Part shown: positions 27,315 to 36,239 of the stretch, in pieces
Layout of the letters: each line of letters starts with the position of its first letter
How positions within the stretch are numbered: the first letter of the stretch is position 1
NCBI GenBank assembly: GCA_965243485.1
Contig: CBDEVP010000001.1
Location: 1,736,001 to 1,800,000, forward strand
From: UBA7330 sp965243485
GTDB lineage: Bacteria > Bacteroidota > Bacteroidia > Cytophagales > Cyclobacteriaceae
Reading direction: 5' to 3'
Length of the DNA: 64,000 nucleotides
The notes under the pieces: model-generated
Seen by the model: only the letters and a program-made list of their open reading frames with translations
Told to the model about the DNA's origin: nothing
The model's database searches: none
Made by a program: the position numbers and the translations under genes

Positions 27315-27806
27315 TCCTGGGTATCTCAAATGTCCATGCGATGAAAAAACAAAAAATATTAACGCTTGTCAATTGAAGCTAGCGTAGGTTAGTCATTCTG
27401 AGGCATAATTTTTTGATTTCAAAACAAACTCCCCTGTAGGGGTTGGGGGGGCGGAAATATTAATAAGTTTCGGGCGTAAGAAAGCAAAGAAACAATCAGC
27501 CAACACACACCCTTTTCCCTGAAGGGACCAACCGCGCAGGTTCATACACGTCATAAAAAGCGAAGCGACAGAATCTCATTCCCGTAAGCAGAATCGAACA
27601 ATCTAGCATATTCCTCCACGTACGTATATGAGATCCTTCACTTCACTCTGTTCCGTTCAGAATGACGGAACTATTTTCACCCATCCTTTCTTAAACCTGT
27701 GATTCCCGGCTTTTTTTGAATAAAATTCATTGGTAAAAAAGCACGTGCGGTTTATTATCAAACTTTTTGACGAGACCTGAATGGATTAGAGTTCAAAATT
27801 ATCGCA
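27315..27806. repeat. Gene-free spacer with decayed interspersed-repeat sequence
   Basis: No supportable gene lies in these 492 bases. The part from about 27540 to 27670 contains sequence of the kind seen in widespread interspersed repeats ending in tcagaatgacgg, with partly inverted tcat/atgagat segments around 27576 and 27630. A G-rich stretch (gggttgggggggcgg) lies near 27440-27455. The region leads into the repeat-rich edge of the defence island. Confidence 0.4.
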
Positions 27807-28355
27807 TCACTTTATCTGCCCACGAATTTCTCCTCCCGGAAACTGATTCGTATGCACATTCACGTAGGTGTTTCCGGCTTTGATGGCATCTGTCAAATCA
27901 TCAAGAGTGCCACCGGCAAGGGCACCGACGAGGTTGGCCTCTGTGATCACCCCTTCTGCCAGTACACCCTGGAAGCGACCAGGGATCAATGCCGGAGGAG
28001 GGCCATCAGGATACAGCCATACCACCACGCCTCCATTTGTTCCTGCAGGAGCCAGATGGATATGGGCCATTCTCACATTTTCGATATTGGCCACAATCAG
28101 CTTATAATAAAGTGTCCCATCTTTCTGAAGTCTGAAGATGGCCTGTCCGGTAGCATCCGTATCAGCGGGAGGGACTTCTTCATCGCCTGAAAGATGGGCT
28201 CTGAAATTGGTCGCATTCATCGCTGCATTTTCACTTTTCTGCAGCATACTCTCTTCCAGTTGTGGAGAGACATTCGGATCAATATCGTTTTCCATACATG
28301 AAGGGATCGATAACACAGTTACCAATCCCACTAATAATAAAATGTAGTTTTTCAT
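27807..28355 (-). CDS. CHRD domain-containing lipoprotein
   Basis: 182 residues: a lipoprotein signal (LVTVLSIPSC, followed by MENDID) and one CHRD domain (about 55-182). The domain shows FRAHLSGDEEVPPADTDATG at its start, MAHIHLAPAGTNGGVVVWL in the middle and AGNTYVNVHTNQFPGGEIRGQI at its end. CHRD domains, named after chordin, occur in bacterial secreted proteins of unclear role. It stands alone between two repeat-rich spacers. Confidence 0.9.
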   Translation of the reverse strand: MKNYILLLVGLVTVLSIPSCMENDIDPNVSPQLEESMLQKSENAAMNATNFRAHLSGDEEVPPADTDATGQAIFRLQKDGTLYYKLIVANIENVRMAHIHLAPAGTNGGVVVWLYPDGPPPALIPGRFQGVLAEGVITEANLVGALAGGTLDDLTDAIKAGNTYVNVHTNQFPGGEIRGQIK

Positions 28356-28566
28356 AGATCTTAAGATTTGGGTTTAAAAAATGGGTCTAATATTCAGTTT
28401 TGATTAGGTAGCGACGGATACCCTGCCTTTAACAAGTTAGAAAAAAGACCGGAGTAAACGGTGCTGTTTTAAAAAATTCATAGCGAGGATATTCCATATT
28501 CATGATATACTTCACTTATCAGCAACCAGGTTGCCTCAGCAGCATGAGGGTGTATAGAAATTTCTT

Positions 28567-29062
28567 AACCATGGTTCGTGTCCTCACGAACCATCCCAAA
28601 CTCTCCCAAACTCCCTTTCCGGTGCGTGAGGACACGCACCAGGGATATTGAGCATCCCTATACCCATGGTTGGTGTCCTTCGGTCTCCGAAGCCCTTTGT
28701 CTTCCGAAGCTTTTTGTCTACCGAAGCTTTAGCGTAGGTAGATAGCTTAGGATGGCTCACCAACCATCCAGATCCCTACACCAACTCACCCCAAGCTTCG
28801 ATGGTCATTATTCTTTGATCGTGCTTCCCCTCTCTTCAAAGAGAGGGCATTGCGTAACATTGTAAAATTTTCGGGCAGTACCCGTGGTTGGCATACCATG
28901 GTTCGTGTCCTCACGAACCAACCCAACTTTAACTCTATTGCGCTAGAAGATACTGATCATATACTCCTTCATCCTTGCCTTGCCGGTAGGTAGGCTTATC
29001 CCCGCCAGCTTGCAGCGTAATGGATGGGTAGGAGATTAGCTTAGGATGGCTCACCAACCATC
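28567..29062. repeat. Dense cluster of palindromic repeats
   Basis: GGTTCGTG-tcct-CACGAACC occurs twice (about 28573-28592 and 28899-28918). A variant GGTGCGTG-agga-CACGCACC lies at about 28621-28640. TGGTTGGTG (28677-28685) can pair with CACCAACCA (28759-28767). The phrase tagcttaggatggctcaccaaccatc is present near 28743 and again near 29036. A CCCTCTCTT/AAGAGAGGG stem lies at 28828-28847 and recurs at 49894-49914. The region contains no convincing gene, although 29072-29190 on the minus strand has a short open stretch without a start. Confidence 0.65.
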
Positions 29063-29192
29063 TAAGCAATTTTTGATCTCTTCATGATTCAACTCTCCGG
29101 TTGAGACTGGAATTACAAATTGATATTTCTTATCAGGATAAGTCTGGCCAAGATATGGCTTCCAACTAGAGGGGTGTACTGGAGATGTAGAG

Positions 29193-29886
29193 CTAACGTG
29201 TTAAAAGCTTTGGAGCTCCAGGCAGGTTCTTATTCCACAATCTACTGTGATGAGCACAATAATTTCTGATCTGTGCAATTGATTGTAGCCAACTGGGTAA
29301 AAACGTATGGTTGACTGTGCCATATTCCTTAGCAATAAGGTCTTTTGATTTTATTCCGTTTTTTAGATTCCCATATAGTTTGGAAAGACTACCCAGGCTC
29401 GTTAGTTCTAATGTTTTCCAGGCCGGCGGAAATCTCCGATCATCCTTATACTTTTTCTTGTGTTCACGAATGAAAATATCTTTTGATCTTTCCAGTTCCT
29501 CCTGGATTTTGAATAGAGTTTTGACCAGTTCCTGAGTATCCGAAAATAAATCGTGGTTTTCAAACCACCAGGGATCAAATTCAGGTGAAAGGTGATAGAT
29601 CAATTTGGTCCTTAGACTGATCTCAATTTTCTCGATCACATCAAAAAGCAACATCCTTAATTCATGGTCGAAATTGTACAATAGGACTGCATCTTCGAAC
29701 TTAATATTCGGTTTGAATAAATGAGTTTCCTTATTGGCATACATAGGCCACCAATAGCCTGCTAATCTGTAATAACTAATATGTGAAAGATACTTTGGCA
29801 AGTGTCACATTTTCAATGATCATGCCCCGTGCCTGAAGTCTTTCTATCTGTTTATTTATTGTGGTTGGCGGTTTCTCATAAATCAT
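29193..29886 (-). pseudogene. Abi_2 (AbiD/AbiF-like) abortive-infection gene, frameshifted and C-terminally short
   Basis: From ATG 29886 the frame reads MIYEKPPTTINKQIERLQAR and GMIIENVTLAK. One extra base near 29793-29796 then shifts it, after which YLSHISYYRLAGYWWPMY and the rest of the Abi_2 domain continue to 29193, including AQIRNYCAHHSRLWN, the late RNxxAHHxRLWN motif typical of the family. The joined product is about 235 residues, whereas Abi_2 proteins are usually near 300, so the C-terminus also appears truncated after LLTR. Family members abort phage infection, probably through an RNase-like (HEPN) activity for which R-x4-6-H is the typical motif. As written the gene would not give the full protein. 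Confidence 0.75.
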
Positions 29887-29937
29887 GGACGGAATATAGG
29901 AATTTATGAGAAAAAGAAAAGTGTATAAAAGCAAAAG

Positions 29938-29978
29938 ACTCGCCCTGGGACGCTGATCTTACGGGTAGCGTGGCGAGT
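29938..29978 (-). terminator. Hairpin followed by T-rich tract, terminator for the flotillin-like gene
   Basis: ACTCGCC (29938-29944) pairs with GGCGAGT (29972-29978), with an inner CGCT/AGCG pair (29951-29954, 29967-29970). On the minus strand the stem is followed by cttttgctttta, a fair rho-independent tail. It lies 57 bases after the stop of the gene at 30035-30538 and before the abi gene. Confidence 0.6.
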
Positions 29979-30034
29979 ACTGTTAGTACAAATATACGTT
30001 CTAAGACTAAAAGAGTTAGTATTTTCTAATTTAA

Positions 30035-30538
30035 TTAGTGATTCTGCCCACCCATCCTCTCCAAAAACCTCCCCAGCTCCACCACCTGATCTTCGGTAAG
30101 GTCATTCATTATTTTGTAGCTGATACTTTGCCTCAAATCCTGGGTTTTCGAACGGTTTATCGACTTTGATTTTTCCAGGAATTCCATCAGGTCATTTCCG
30201 GCCAGGCCCGTTGCTGTGAGTTCCTGCAACGTGACATCAATCCCTTCATTTTTAGCCTTGATCAGTGCTTTCGTTAGCTCGGTGACATTGCCACCTGCCA
30301 GGGCATGGGTCTCCAGCTCGACTGTTTTGATGGGTACACCGGCTTTGGCAGCAGCAATTTTCGATAGCACAATATCCTTAACGGGAGACTTCCTTACCCG
30401 CATAAATACCAGCTCCAACAGTTCAATCTTTACTCCGGAGAAGATGGCGGTGATCCAAAGATTGATTGGGACGAAATAGAGGAACATGAGAAAACCAATG
30501 ATGACGGCGAGCAGGAGGATGATGAGTTCTGGGTTCAT
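30035..30538 (-). CDS. Flotillin-like FloA N-terminal domain protein lacking the SPFH domain
   Basis: 167 residues. An N-terminal membrane segment (LIILLLAVIIGFLMFLYFVP) is followed by sequence aligned in pattern with the start of FloA/YqfA-type flotillin-like proteins: NLWITAIFSGVKIELLELVFMRVRK, KIAAAKAGVPIKTVELETHALAGGN, LTKALIKAKNEGIDVTLQEL and ATGLAGNDL. Full FloA is about 330 residues and continues into an SPFH domain. Here the protein ends after an unrelated helical tail (LTEDQVVELGRFLERMGG). It could be a genuine short form or a remnant. It sits inside the defence island but may be incidental to it. Confidence 0.7.
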   Translation of the reverse strand: MNPELIILLLAVIIGFLMFLYFVPINLWITAIFSGVKIELLELVFMRVRKSPVKDIVLSKIAAAKAGVPIKTVELETHALAGGNVTELTKALIKAKNEGIDVTLQELTATGLAGNDLMEFLEKSKSINRSKTQDLRQSISYKIMNDLTEDQVVELGRFLERMGGQNH

Positions 30539-30682
30539 GATAGGTAGGAGATAATGGTTTAAGTTATCTAAAACTAGTTAAAATATTACACCCTCATGCC
30601 GGTCTATTACGCTAAAGCTTGTATGACAATTGATCTGTTAAGCAAAGTAAGAAGGGTTTTATCCTAATTTTATTAAAAATTT

Positions 30683-31810
30683 TCAAGACTGCTCTCTTTT
30701 GGTCTCACTAATAAACCAAGAAACTGAATCCAGAAATTGCTGAAGCTTATCTGGGTCTTTGAATATTGCTAATGAGATTGAAGGTCTTTTATTCAATTTG
30801 TCATCAGAAATGCTAATCCCATCGATCATGTTTAGTTTTTCCAGAAAGGCTTTCCTTTGTTCAATGGTGTTAAACGGCTTCTTATAATACTGAAAATAAA
30901 TTTCAATGTGGCCGGCTGTCCAAATTGCAAATAGTTGATTCTTAAAATTTCCAACTTCAAGAACTGGCACTATAGACCCCATAGTCACACCTTTCCCAAA
31001 CCAAAACCGACTAACTTTTCCCTTTAACTCTTCAAGAATTTTAAGAACGATAGGCTTATAAGATGAATCATTTCTACTCTCTAAGTTTTCGAGGAAGGAT
31101 TCAATATCCCATTGTATACCTTCATTTTTAGATTTCTTTGTTTGTGCAATTGAGGTCTGACCAATGACTCTTGGAACTAATGTTCGCATATCATTATTTG
31201 AATACTGCTTAATTTCCACACCTAAGACCTCAGCAGGAGCCATTTGTTCATTTAAAAATTCGATGATTCTTTGAAGTTCCCGGGGGATTTTATCGGCGAC
31301 AAAAAGAAGCCTGATTTTACCAGCTTTTAAATTTGTATCTACCCGCTCCCAGAATTCATTCGAATCGGCACCATCATCCAATATTTCAGAAAGCTCAAGT
31401 TCCGGGTCTTTGTCTGAAGCCTCGCAACGCCCTTCAAATTTATTTTTGATTTCATCAATTGACCAGTAAGACACAGAGTTGGCAGCATAATCTAGCATCT
31501 GCCCAACAACTTCTCTTCTTATTCTGGAGTCAGTACTTCGTTTGACTTCCACAAGGGTTGGAATCCCATCCTGGTCTATAAATAAATGGTCTAATGACCA
31601 AATATTGGTGCCTCCTTCTTCCCCTGGGATACCTATTTCTCTCGAAATTAATATCCATTTCCTTGGTTTTTCAGGGTTAATCTGACTTCCCGAGATTAAT
31701 TGAGGATGATTCTCCAATAAGTTTTGAAACTCGTCTTCGGTAATGAAATCTGCTTCGTCAAGTTCGATTAGCTTTTTATTTTTATCGAGAAGAAATATTT
31801 GATCTTTCAT
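30683..31810 (-). CDS. PD-(D/E)XK-like nuclease domain protein of the defence island
   Basis: 375 residues. The N-terminal part has E58, D74 (WSLDHLF), then E88-V-K90 (PTLVEVKRS), the spacing expected of a PD-(D/E)XK nuclease similar to NucS/DUF91-type domains; QMLDYAAN follows, also typical. The C-terminal 150 residues (SFLENLE... VSRFWFGKGVTMGSIVPVL... FAIWTAGHIEIYFQYYKKPF) form a separate alpha/beta domain that I cannot name. No signal or membrane segment. It lies downstream of the HNH gene on the same strand, 156 bases apart. A role in cutting foreign DNA is inferred from fold and location. Confidence 0.65.
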   Translation of the reverse strand: MKDQIFLLDKNKKLIELDEADFITEDEFQNLLENHPQLISGSQINPEKPRKWILISREIGIPGEEGGTNIWSLDHLFIDQDGIPTLVEVKRSTDSRIRREVVGQMLDYAANSVSYWSIDEIKNKFEGRCEASDKDPELELSEILDDGADSNEFWERVDTNLKAGKIRLLFVADKIPRELQRIIEFLNEQMAPAEVLGVEIKQYSNNDMRTLVPRVIGQTSIAQTKKSKNEGIQWDIESFLENLESRNDSSYKPIVLKILEELKGKVSRFWFGKGVTMGSIVPVLEVGNFKNQLFAIWTAGHIEIYFQYYKKPFNTIEQRKAFLEKLNMIDGISISDDKLNKRPSISLAIFKDPDKLQQFLDSVSWFISETKREQS

Positions 31811-31966
31811 TGAATTTAAGACTCGTCATCTTGTCAAATTTTACACCTTCGACGCAAGATACATTTCTAACTTAACTTCTCATTATGGTGTTCCTTTCCC
31901 TTTTTTGTAACCTTCCCTTGGAGTGAGGGGTTTTGCTTTTAATTGAGGAGGATGGGTAGATTTAGA

Positions 31967-33091
31967 TTAATTATTTATTCTTTCCTTAAGTTCTTCAATT
32001 GTTATGACCTTATCATTTTGTATTGACATCAGTTTATGAATTGCCCTATGGCAATTTGGACAAAGTAAAGCCAAATCCGAAGGTTTCGTAATTGTGTTTT
32101 TTTCTCCCTTACGCAGTTTCAATGGAGTTATGTGATGCAGCTCTAAAAAGTCTATGGCTTTTATTTCATATACATCTTGAGGTTTCACATTGCATCCCTG
32201 GCATTTATCAATATCAGCAAACAATAGTTTGTAATTCCTAACTAAAAAAAGGTCACGTTCTATCCACTTGTGCTCCCTAATTTCCGATCGTACTCTTCCC
32301 TCATACCCAATCAGTTCCGACTCTGTATTGATGCTCTGATTATCAACTGGAAGGAAATACCAATGTTTTGAAGAAGGTTCAAAGTTAAAGTGGGCATATG
32401 GTATGAGATGAAGCCGCTCCACTGTGTAAAGATTTCTGAGAAATTCTCTGAAATCTGACCCATTTTCCTGACTAAACAATTTATTGTTTATTAGATCTGG
32501 CATAATATCTCCAACTTCACACTCCTTCTCTCCATTTTTAAAGAAACTATCAAATACATTATTTATTACCTCGATCTTAGAGTAATCAATCGGAATATGA
32601 CGATCCAGTAACCTGAGTATATATGGAGGTAGTGATTCTTGCATAGACCCCATCGTTCCTCTACCAGCCCACATCTTTTCACCTGGCATAATAATGTCTT
32701 CTTTAAGATGGTATTCCTTAACAATCCACTTAACATATCTGATATGTGAGTAAAAATCTAATGTATCATCCGATCCTGAATCATGAAATTGTTTTTGAAA
32801 ATTATATCCACGGTCGATTCTTCCAACTCCATACAAACCATAATTAACGTTATTGACAGCTACGATATCACCTGATCGCAATTCTTTGAATTTCTTAAAA
32901 GAATCTATAGCATCAGATTCATTTCTAAAACCTTTGCTCTTTAAATCCTTAATGATCTGTTCAATAGAAAAATTGCTGTAATCCGTGTGCCCCCATCCTA
33001 TAGCTATATACCCACCTTTCAAAAAATTATTCCAGGCGAATTCCTTTTCTCCTTCTACATGTGTGGGTGATATTGTCAGAAACCTTGGCAT
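31967..33091 (-). CDS. PUA/EVE-like domain fused to HNH endonuclease (candidate modification-dependent restriction enzyme)
   Basis: 374 residues. Residues 1-165 have a PUA/EVE-like look (GGYIAIGWGH, KFKELRSGDIVAVNNVNYGLYGVGRI, HIRYVKWIV), the sort of domain that reads modified bases. Residues 264-355 form an HNH nuclease: EGRVRSEIREHKWIERD, zinc pair C297/C300, ELHHITPL with H319/H320, and LLCPNCHRAIH with C344/C347 and H348/H352. This layout resembles EVE-HNH type IV restriction enzymes. It follows hsdR by 65 bases on the same strand. The reader assignment is by pattern only; the HNH part is firm. Confidence 0.75.
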   Translation of the reverse strand: MPRFLTISPTHVEGEKEFAWNNFLKGGYIAIGWGHTDYSNFSIEQIIKDLKSKGFRNESDAIDSFKKFKELRSGDIVAVNNVNYGLYGVGRIDRGYNFQKQFHDSGSDDTLDFYSHIRYVKWIVKEYHLKEDIIMPGEKMWAGRGTMGSMQESLPPYILRLLDRHIPIDYSKIEVINNVFDSFFKNGEKECEVGDIMPDLINNKLFSQENGSDFREFLRNLYTVERLHLIPYAHFNFEPSSKHWYFLPVDNQSINTESELIGYEGRVRSEIREHKWIERDLFLVRNYKLLFADIDKCQGCNVKPQDVYEIKAIDFLELHHITPLKLRKGEKNTITKPSDLALLCPNCHRAIHKLMSIQNDKVITIEELKERINN

Positions 33092-33155
33092 TTTGATTAT
33101 CTGCCTTCCGGATTATAATACAACATTGTAGTTTCATTTAAATGGATATTTTTCA

Positions 33156-35666
33156 TCACACCCTCAACATCCTTTTAACCGAATCAAACATGGCCTGCTT
33201 AAAAGTCTCATCCTGGGCGAGCATCCTGTATAGGCTCATATCATTCTTGCGCTGCTCGCGGGAGACTTCCTCGAAGATCTTCCAGAGGGCCAAAGTGCTG
33301 TTTTCCTTGTCCGGGTTGTTGGCTACTTTGTTTTCGTAGTCTTTATGATTGCGGACATTGGAAACAAACGTGACGATTTTCACCCGCTGATCTTCTGGAG
33401 TGGCATCCCAACCCTGGAACCACCGCTCATTAAAACTTCTGACAATAATGTCCAATTCGTCGACTTCCTCTTCCTCCCCATGTACACCTCTCGGATTAGG
33501 ATTTTGAGGATCAACTTCTGATTCCGATGGGTCCAAACCAATAGACTGGTTCAAAGCTGTCCTTTCCAGGCCATAAGTCGACAGGTCAACGGCATTTAGC
33601 AACCCATCCAACTGATCCTGGTCTTTATCCCGGATGCGAAGCTTTGGTATTAGGAATTTCAAAAACCAGAACAGCATCTCCCACTTGGGAATTTCATAAG
33701 GGAGGATGGAAGCCATCTGACCATAGATCTTTACAAATTGCTTGGCCTTGATCTTAAAGTCGGCCTTTTCATTGTCTTCCAGACCCAGGAGCTCATTGAA
33801 CCTATCGGCAGCGACATCAATTATGGTACTCAGTTCGCTTCCATCTGCTTTTCTGAAATACAACTCATTGAATTGCTCCACCTCAGCCCACTCATAGACC
33901 CCAACCATATCCAGATCGGCTTTCAGTTCGTGCAAGACATTGATGTCTGTGGCCTCTGATAAAGTTGTTGAAGTGTAAAAGGGATCAAAGGCTGCTTTGA
34001 TATCTTTCGTTGAATTAAAGAAATCCAGGATGAAAAGATCTTCGGTCTTTTTTCCAAGCTTGGGCGCTGAACGGTTAAGTCGGGATAGGGCTTGAACCGC
34101 AAGCACACCTTGCAGCTTCTTATCTACATACATGGCGCAAAGTTTAGGTTGATCAAAGCCCGTCAGGTATTTGTTGGCGACTACCAGAATTCTGTATTCG
34201 TCCATATCAAAATACCGGGCCAGCTTATCATTGATATAACCCGGATCTGTTGGCTTTGCAGTATCCAAATGAGGCGGGAAATCATTCATTTTCTCCTCGG
34301 TATATTCAATGCCTCTCAATTCCTTTGTTCCTGAAAAGGCAATGATCGCCTTGAAAGGGTTTCCCCTGTCATCCAGAATTCTTCGGATCGACTGATAATA
34401 GTTGATGGCTGATTCTATGCTTTGTGTGATCACCATTCCTTTGGCCTTACCCTTTAATCGTTTTTTGTTTACAACATTCCGGATGAAATGATCCATCATG
34501 ATCTCTGCCTTGGTCTGGATGGTGTCCGGATGCTTTTCTACAAATGCTTTAAGTTTCTTTTGAGCACGGGCCGTATCGAATAAAGGATTTTCTTCAATGG
34601 ACTTATGAATCTCGTAATAGCTCCGGTTGGTGGTATAGTTGGAAAGTACATCCAGGATAAACTGCTCTTCAATCGCCTGCTTCATGGAGTACAGATCGAA
34701 TGGGCTAAACGATCCATCTTCATTGGGTGTGCCAAACTTTTCGAGCGTATTTGGTTTTGGCGTGGCGGTGAAAGCGAAAAAAGAAGCATTTGAACCTCGC
34801 TTCCGTGCTTTCATGCTTTCCAGGATGAGTTCCTGGGCATCTAGGTCATCCAAATCCTCACCTTTTTTACCTATCGCGGTATTCATGGTATCATGAGACA
34901 TTCCGGATTGGGAGCTGTGCGCCTCATCAATGATGACAGCAAATCGCTTATCACTCAAATCCGAGATTTCGTCTACAATGACGGGGAACTTCTGTATTGT
35001 GGTAATGACAATCCGCTTTCCGGATTCAAGCGATTCTTTGAGATCACGGGAGTTGTAAGCCGGGGCTACAATATTCTTGACCTGGGAAAACTCTTTGATA
35101 TTATCCCGCAATTGCTTGTCCAGAATGGTTCGGTCGGTGACGACAATGACCGTATCAAATAAGGGGTAGTCGAGGCTTTTAACCCCCTGAACCAGGTTAT
35201 TCGCCGGATAGGTTTCAATTAATTGAAAAGCCAGCCAGGTAATGGAGTTGGACTTTCCCGATCCTGCAGAGTGCTGGATAAGATAATTTTGACCGGTACC
35301 GTTTGCTTCAGCATGAGCAACCAGTTTTCGTACCACATTGAGCTGATGATACCTGGGGAAATAAAGGGTCCGGGAATTCAACGGATCGGTTGCTTTGCCA
35401 TCCAGGCGCACGAAATGTTGAATGATGTTGGCTAAGCTTGCTCGCGTTAGGATTTCCTCCCACAGATAGGCTGTCTTGTGACCGTTTGGATTTGGAGGAT
35501 TGCCCGCTCCGAAATTATTTCCTTTATTCAGGGGCAGAAAGAATGTTTTATCTCCATCCAGCCGGGTGGTCATGTAGATCTCATCCGTATCTACAGCCAT
35601 ATGGACGATACAGCGGCCAAACTGCAACAATGGCTGTACCGGGTCCCGGTCCTTCTTGTATTGTTT
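33156..35666 (-). CDS. hsdR: Type I restriction enzyme HsdR, C-terminal motor part (frameshifted)
   Basis: About 836 residues after the frame junction. It contains the superfamily 2 translocase motor: Walker A HSAGSGKSNSITWL, DEAH box AVIIDEAHSSQSG, FFAFTATPKPNT (motif III), and motif VI-like ALSRLNRS. The C-terminal helical region for HsdM docking follows. The N-terminal nuclease part is in a different frame (to 36237). The frames join if one A is removed from the AAAA run (plus-strand T4 at 35664-35667), giving RVHGIKQYKKDRDP. If the insertion is real, no complete HsdR is made from this operon, leaving the methyltransferase and Kiwa genes intact. Confidence 0.9.
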   Translation of the reverse strand, partial: KQYKKDRDPVQPLLQFGRCIVHMAVDTDEIYMTTRLDGDKTFFLPLNKGNNFGAGNPPNPNGHKTAYLWEEILTRASLANIIQHFVRLDGKATDPLNSRTLYFPRYHQLNVVRKLVAHAEANGTGQNYLIQHSAGSGKSNSITWLAFQLIETYPANNLVQGVKSLDYPLFDTVIVVTDRTILDKQLRDNIKEFSQVKNIVAPAYNSRDLKESLESGKRIVITTIQKFPVIVDEISDLSDKRFAVIIDEAHSSQSGMSHDTMNTAIGKKGEDLDDLDAQELILESMKARKRGSNASFFAFTATPKPNTLEKFGTPNEDGSFSPFDLYSMKQAIEEQFILDVLSNYTTNRSYYEIHKSIEENPLFDTARAQKKLKAFVEKHPDTIQTKAEIMMDHFIRNVVNKKRLKGKAKGMVITQSIESAINYYQSIRRILDDRGNPFKAIIAFSGTKELRGIEYTEEKMNDFPPHLDTAKPTDPGYINDKLARYFDMDEYRILVVANKYLTGFDQPKLCAMYVDKKLQGVLAVQALSRLNRSAPKLGKKTEDLFILDFFNSTKDIKAAFDPFYTSTTLSEATDINVLHELKADLDMVGVYEWAEVEQFNELYFRKADGSELSTIIDVAADRFNELLGLEDNEKADFKIKAKQFVKIYGQMASILPYEIPKWEMLFWFLKFLIPKLRIRDKDQDQLDGLLNAVDLSTYGLERTALNQSIGLDPSESEVDPQNPNPRGVHGEEEEVDELDIIVRSFNERWFQGWDATPEDQRVKIVTFVSNVRNHKDYENKVANNPDKENSTLALWKIFEEVSREQRKNDMSLYRMLAQDETFKQAMFDSVKRMLRV

Positions 35667-36237
35667 TGATCCCATGAACCCGGGCGGTCTGATGAGTCCA
35701 CGGGTTTTTAAGCTCCATGGTAATGATGGGTAAGCCATTAATAAATATGACAACGTCTAATTCCTCCCGGGGATTGGCATTGGAGTAAGAGATCTGGCGA
35801 CTAACACTGAATTCATTTTGCTCAAAAGCATTCTTAATGTCATCGCTGCTGTTTATCAGTGGTGCCGGAAACATCAAGGTGAAAGATGCATCATCCACTT
35901 CCAGTCCATTTCTCAGCACATAGATCACTCCATGCCTTTTGATCACCCGATCTAGCCGTTGAATAATTTTTAGTTCCCACTGGGGCTGATCTCGAAGTTT
36001 ATCCAACTCTTCGGATTGCGTTTCTTCCAGGAAGTGCCAAAACCGCCGTTCGTCTAGGGAATATTCCCGATTGTAATCATAGTGACTCCCCAGCCAAAAT
36101 CCATTTCCCGAACGATAAGGCTCTGCAGCCTCCGCAATATTGCCGGGATGCTGGTCCTTCAGCTCCTCTTCAGTGACTCCTGCGAGTCTTTTCTGAATGG
36201 CCGCTTCTAAAGCTTGTTCGTTGGTTTGGGAAGGCAT
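35581..36237 (-). CDS. hsdR: Type I restriction enzyme HsdR, N-terminal nuclease part (frameshifted)
   Basis: The first 190 or so residues carry the HsdR N-terminal domain: RLDRVIKRHGVIYVLRNGLE and then the PD-(D/E)XK site NPREELDVVIFINGLPIITMELKNPW (D of ELDVV, E-L-K). The last residues after HGIK are out of frame and end at 35581. The start ATG lies three bases after the kwaB stop codon, so restriction-subunit translation is coupled to the Kiwa genes. Together with the motor part the intact protein would be about 1,025 residues, normal for HsdR. Confidence 0.88.
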   Translation of the reverse strand: MPSQTNEQALEAAIQKRLAGVTEEELKDQHPGNIAEAAEPYRSGNGFWLGSHYDYNREYSLDERRFWHFLEETQSEELDKLRDQPQWELKIIQRLDRVIKRHGVIYVLRNGLEVDDASFTLMFPAPLINSSDDIKNAFEQNEFSVSRQISYSNANPREELDVVIFINGLPIITMELKNPWTHQTARVHGIKTIQEGPGPGTAIVAVWPLYRPYGCRYG

Positions 36238-36239
36238 AA

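Noticed and set aside
29072..29190. Open minus-strand stretch reading KPYLGQTYPDKKYQFVIPVSTGE
   Set aside because: It looks protein-like but has no start codon, is preceded by a stop in frame and lies within a repeat-rich spacer. It could be a remnant of a deleted gene and is not supportable as a CDS.
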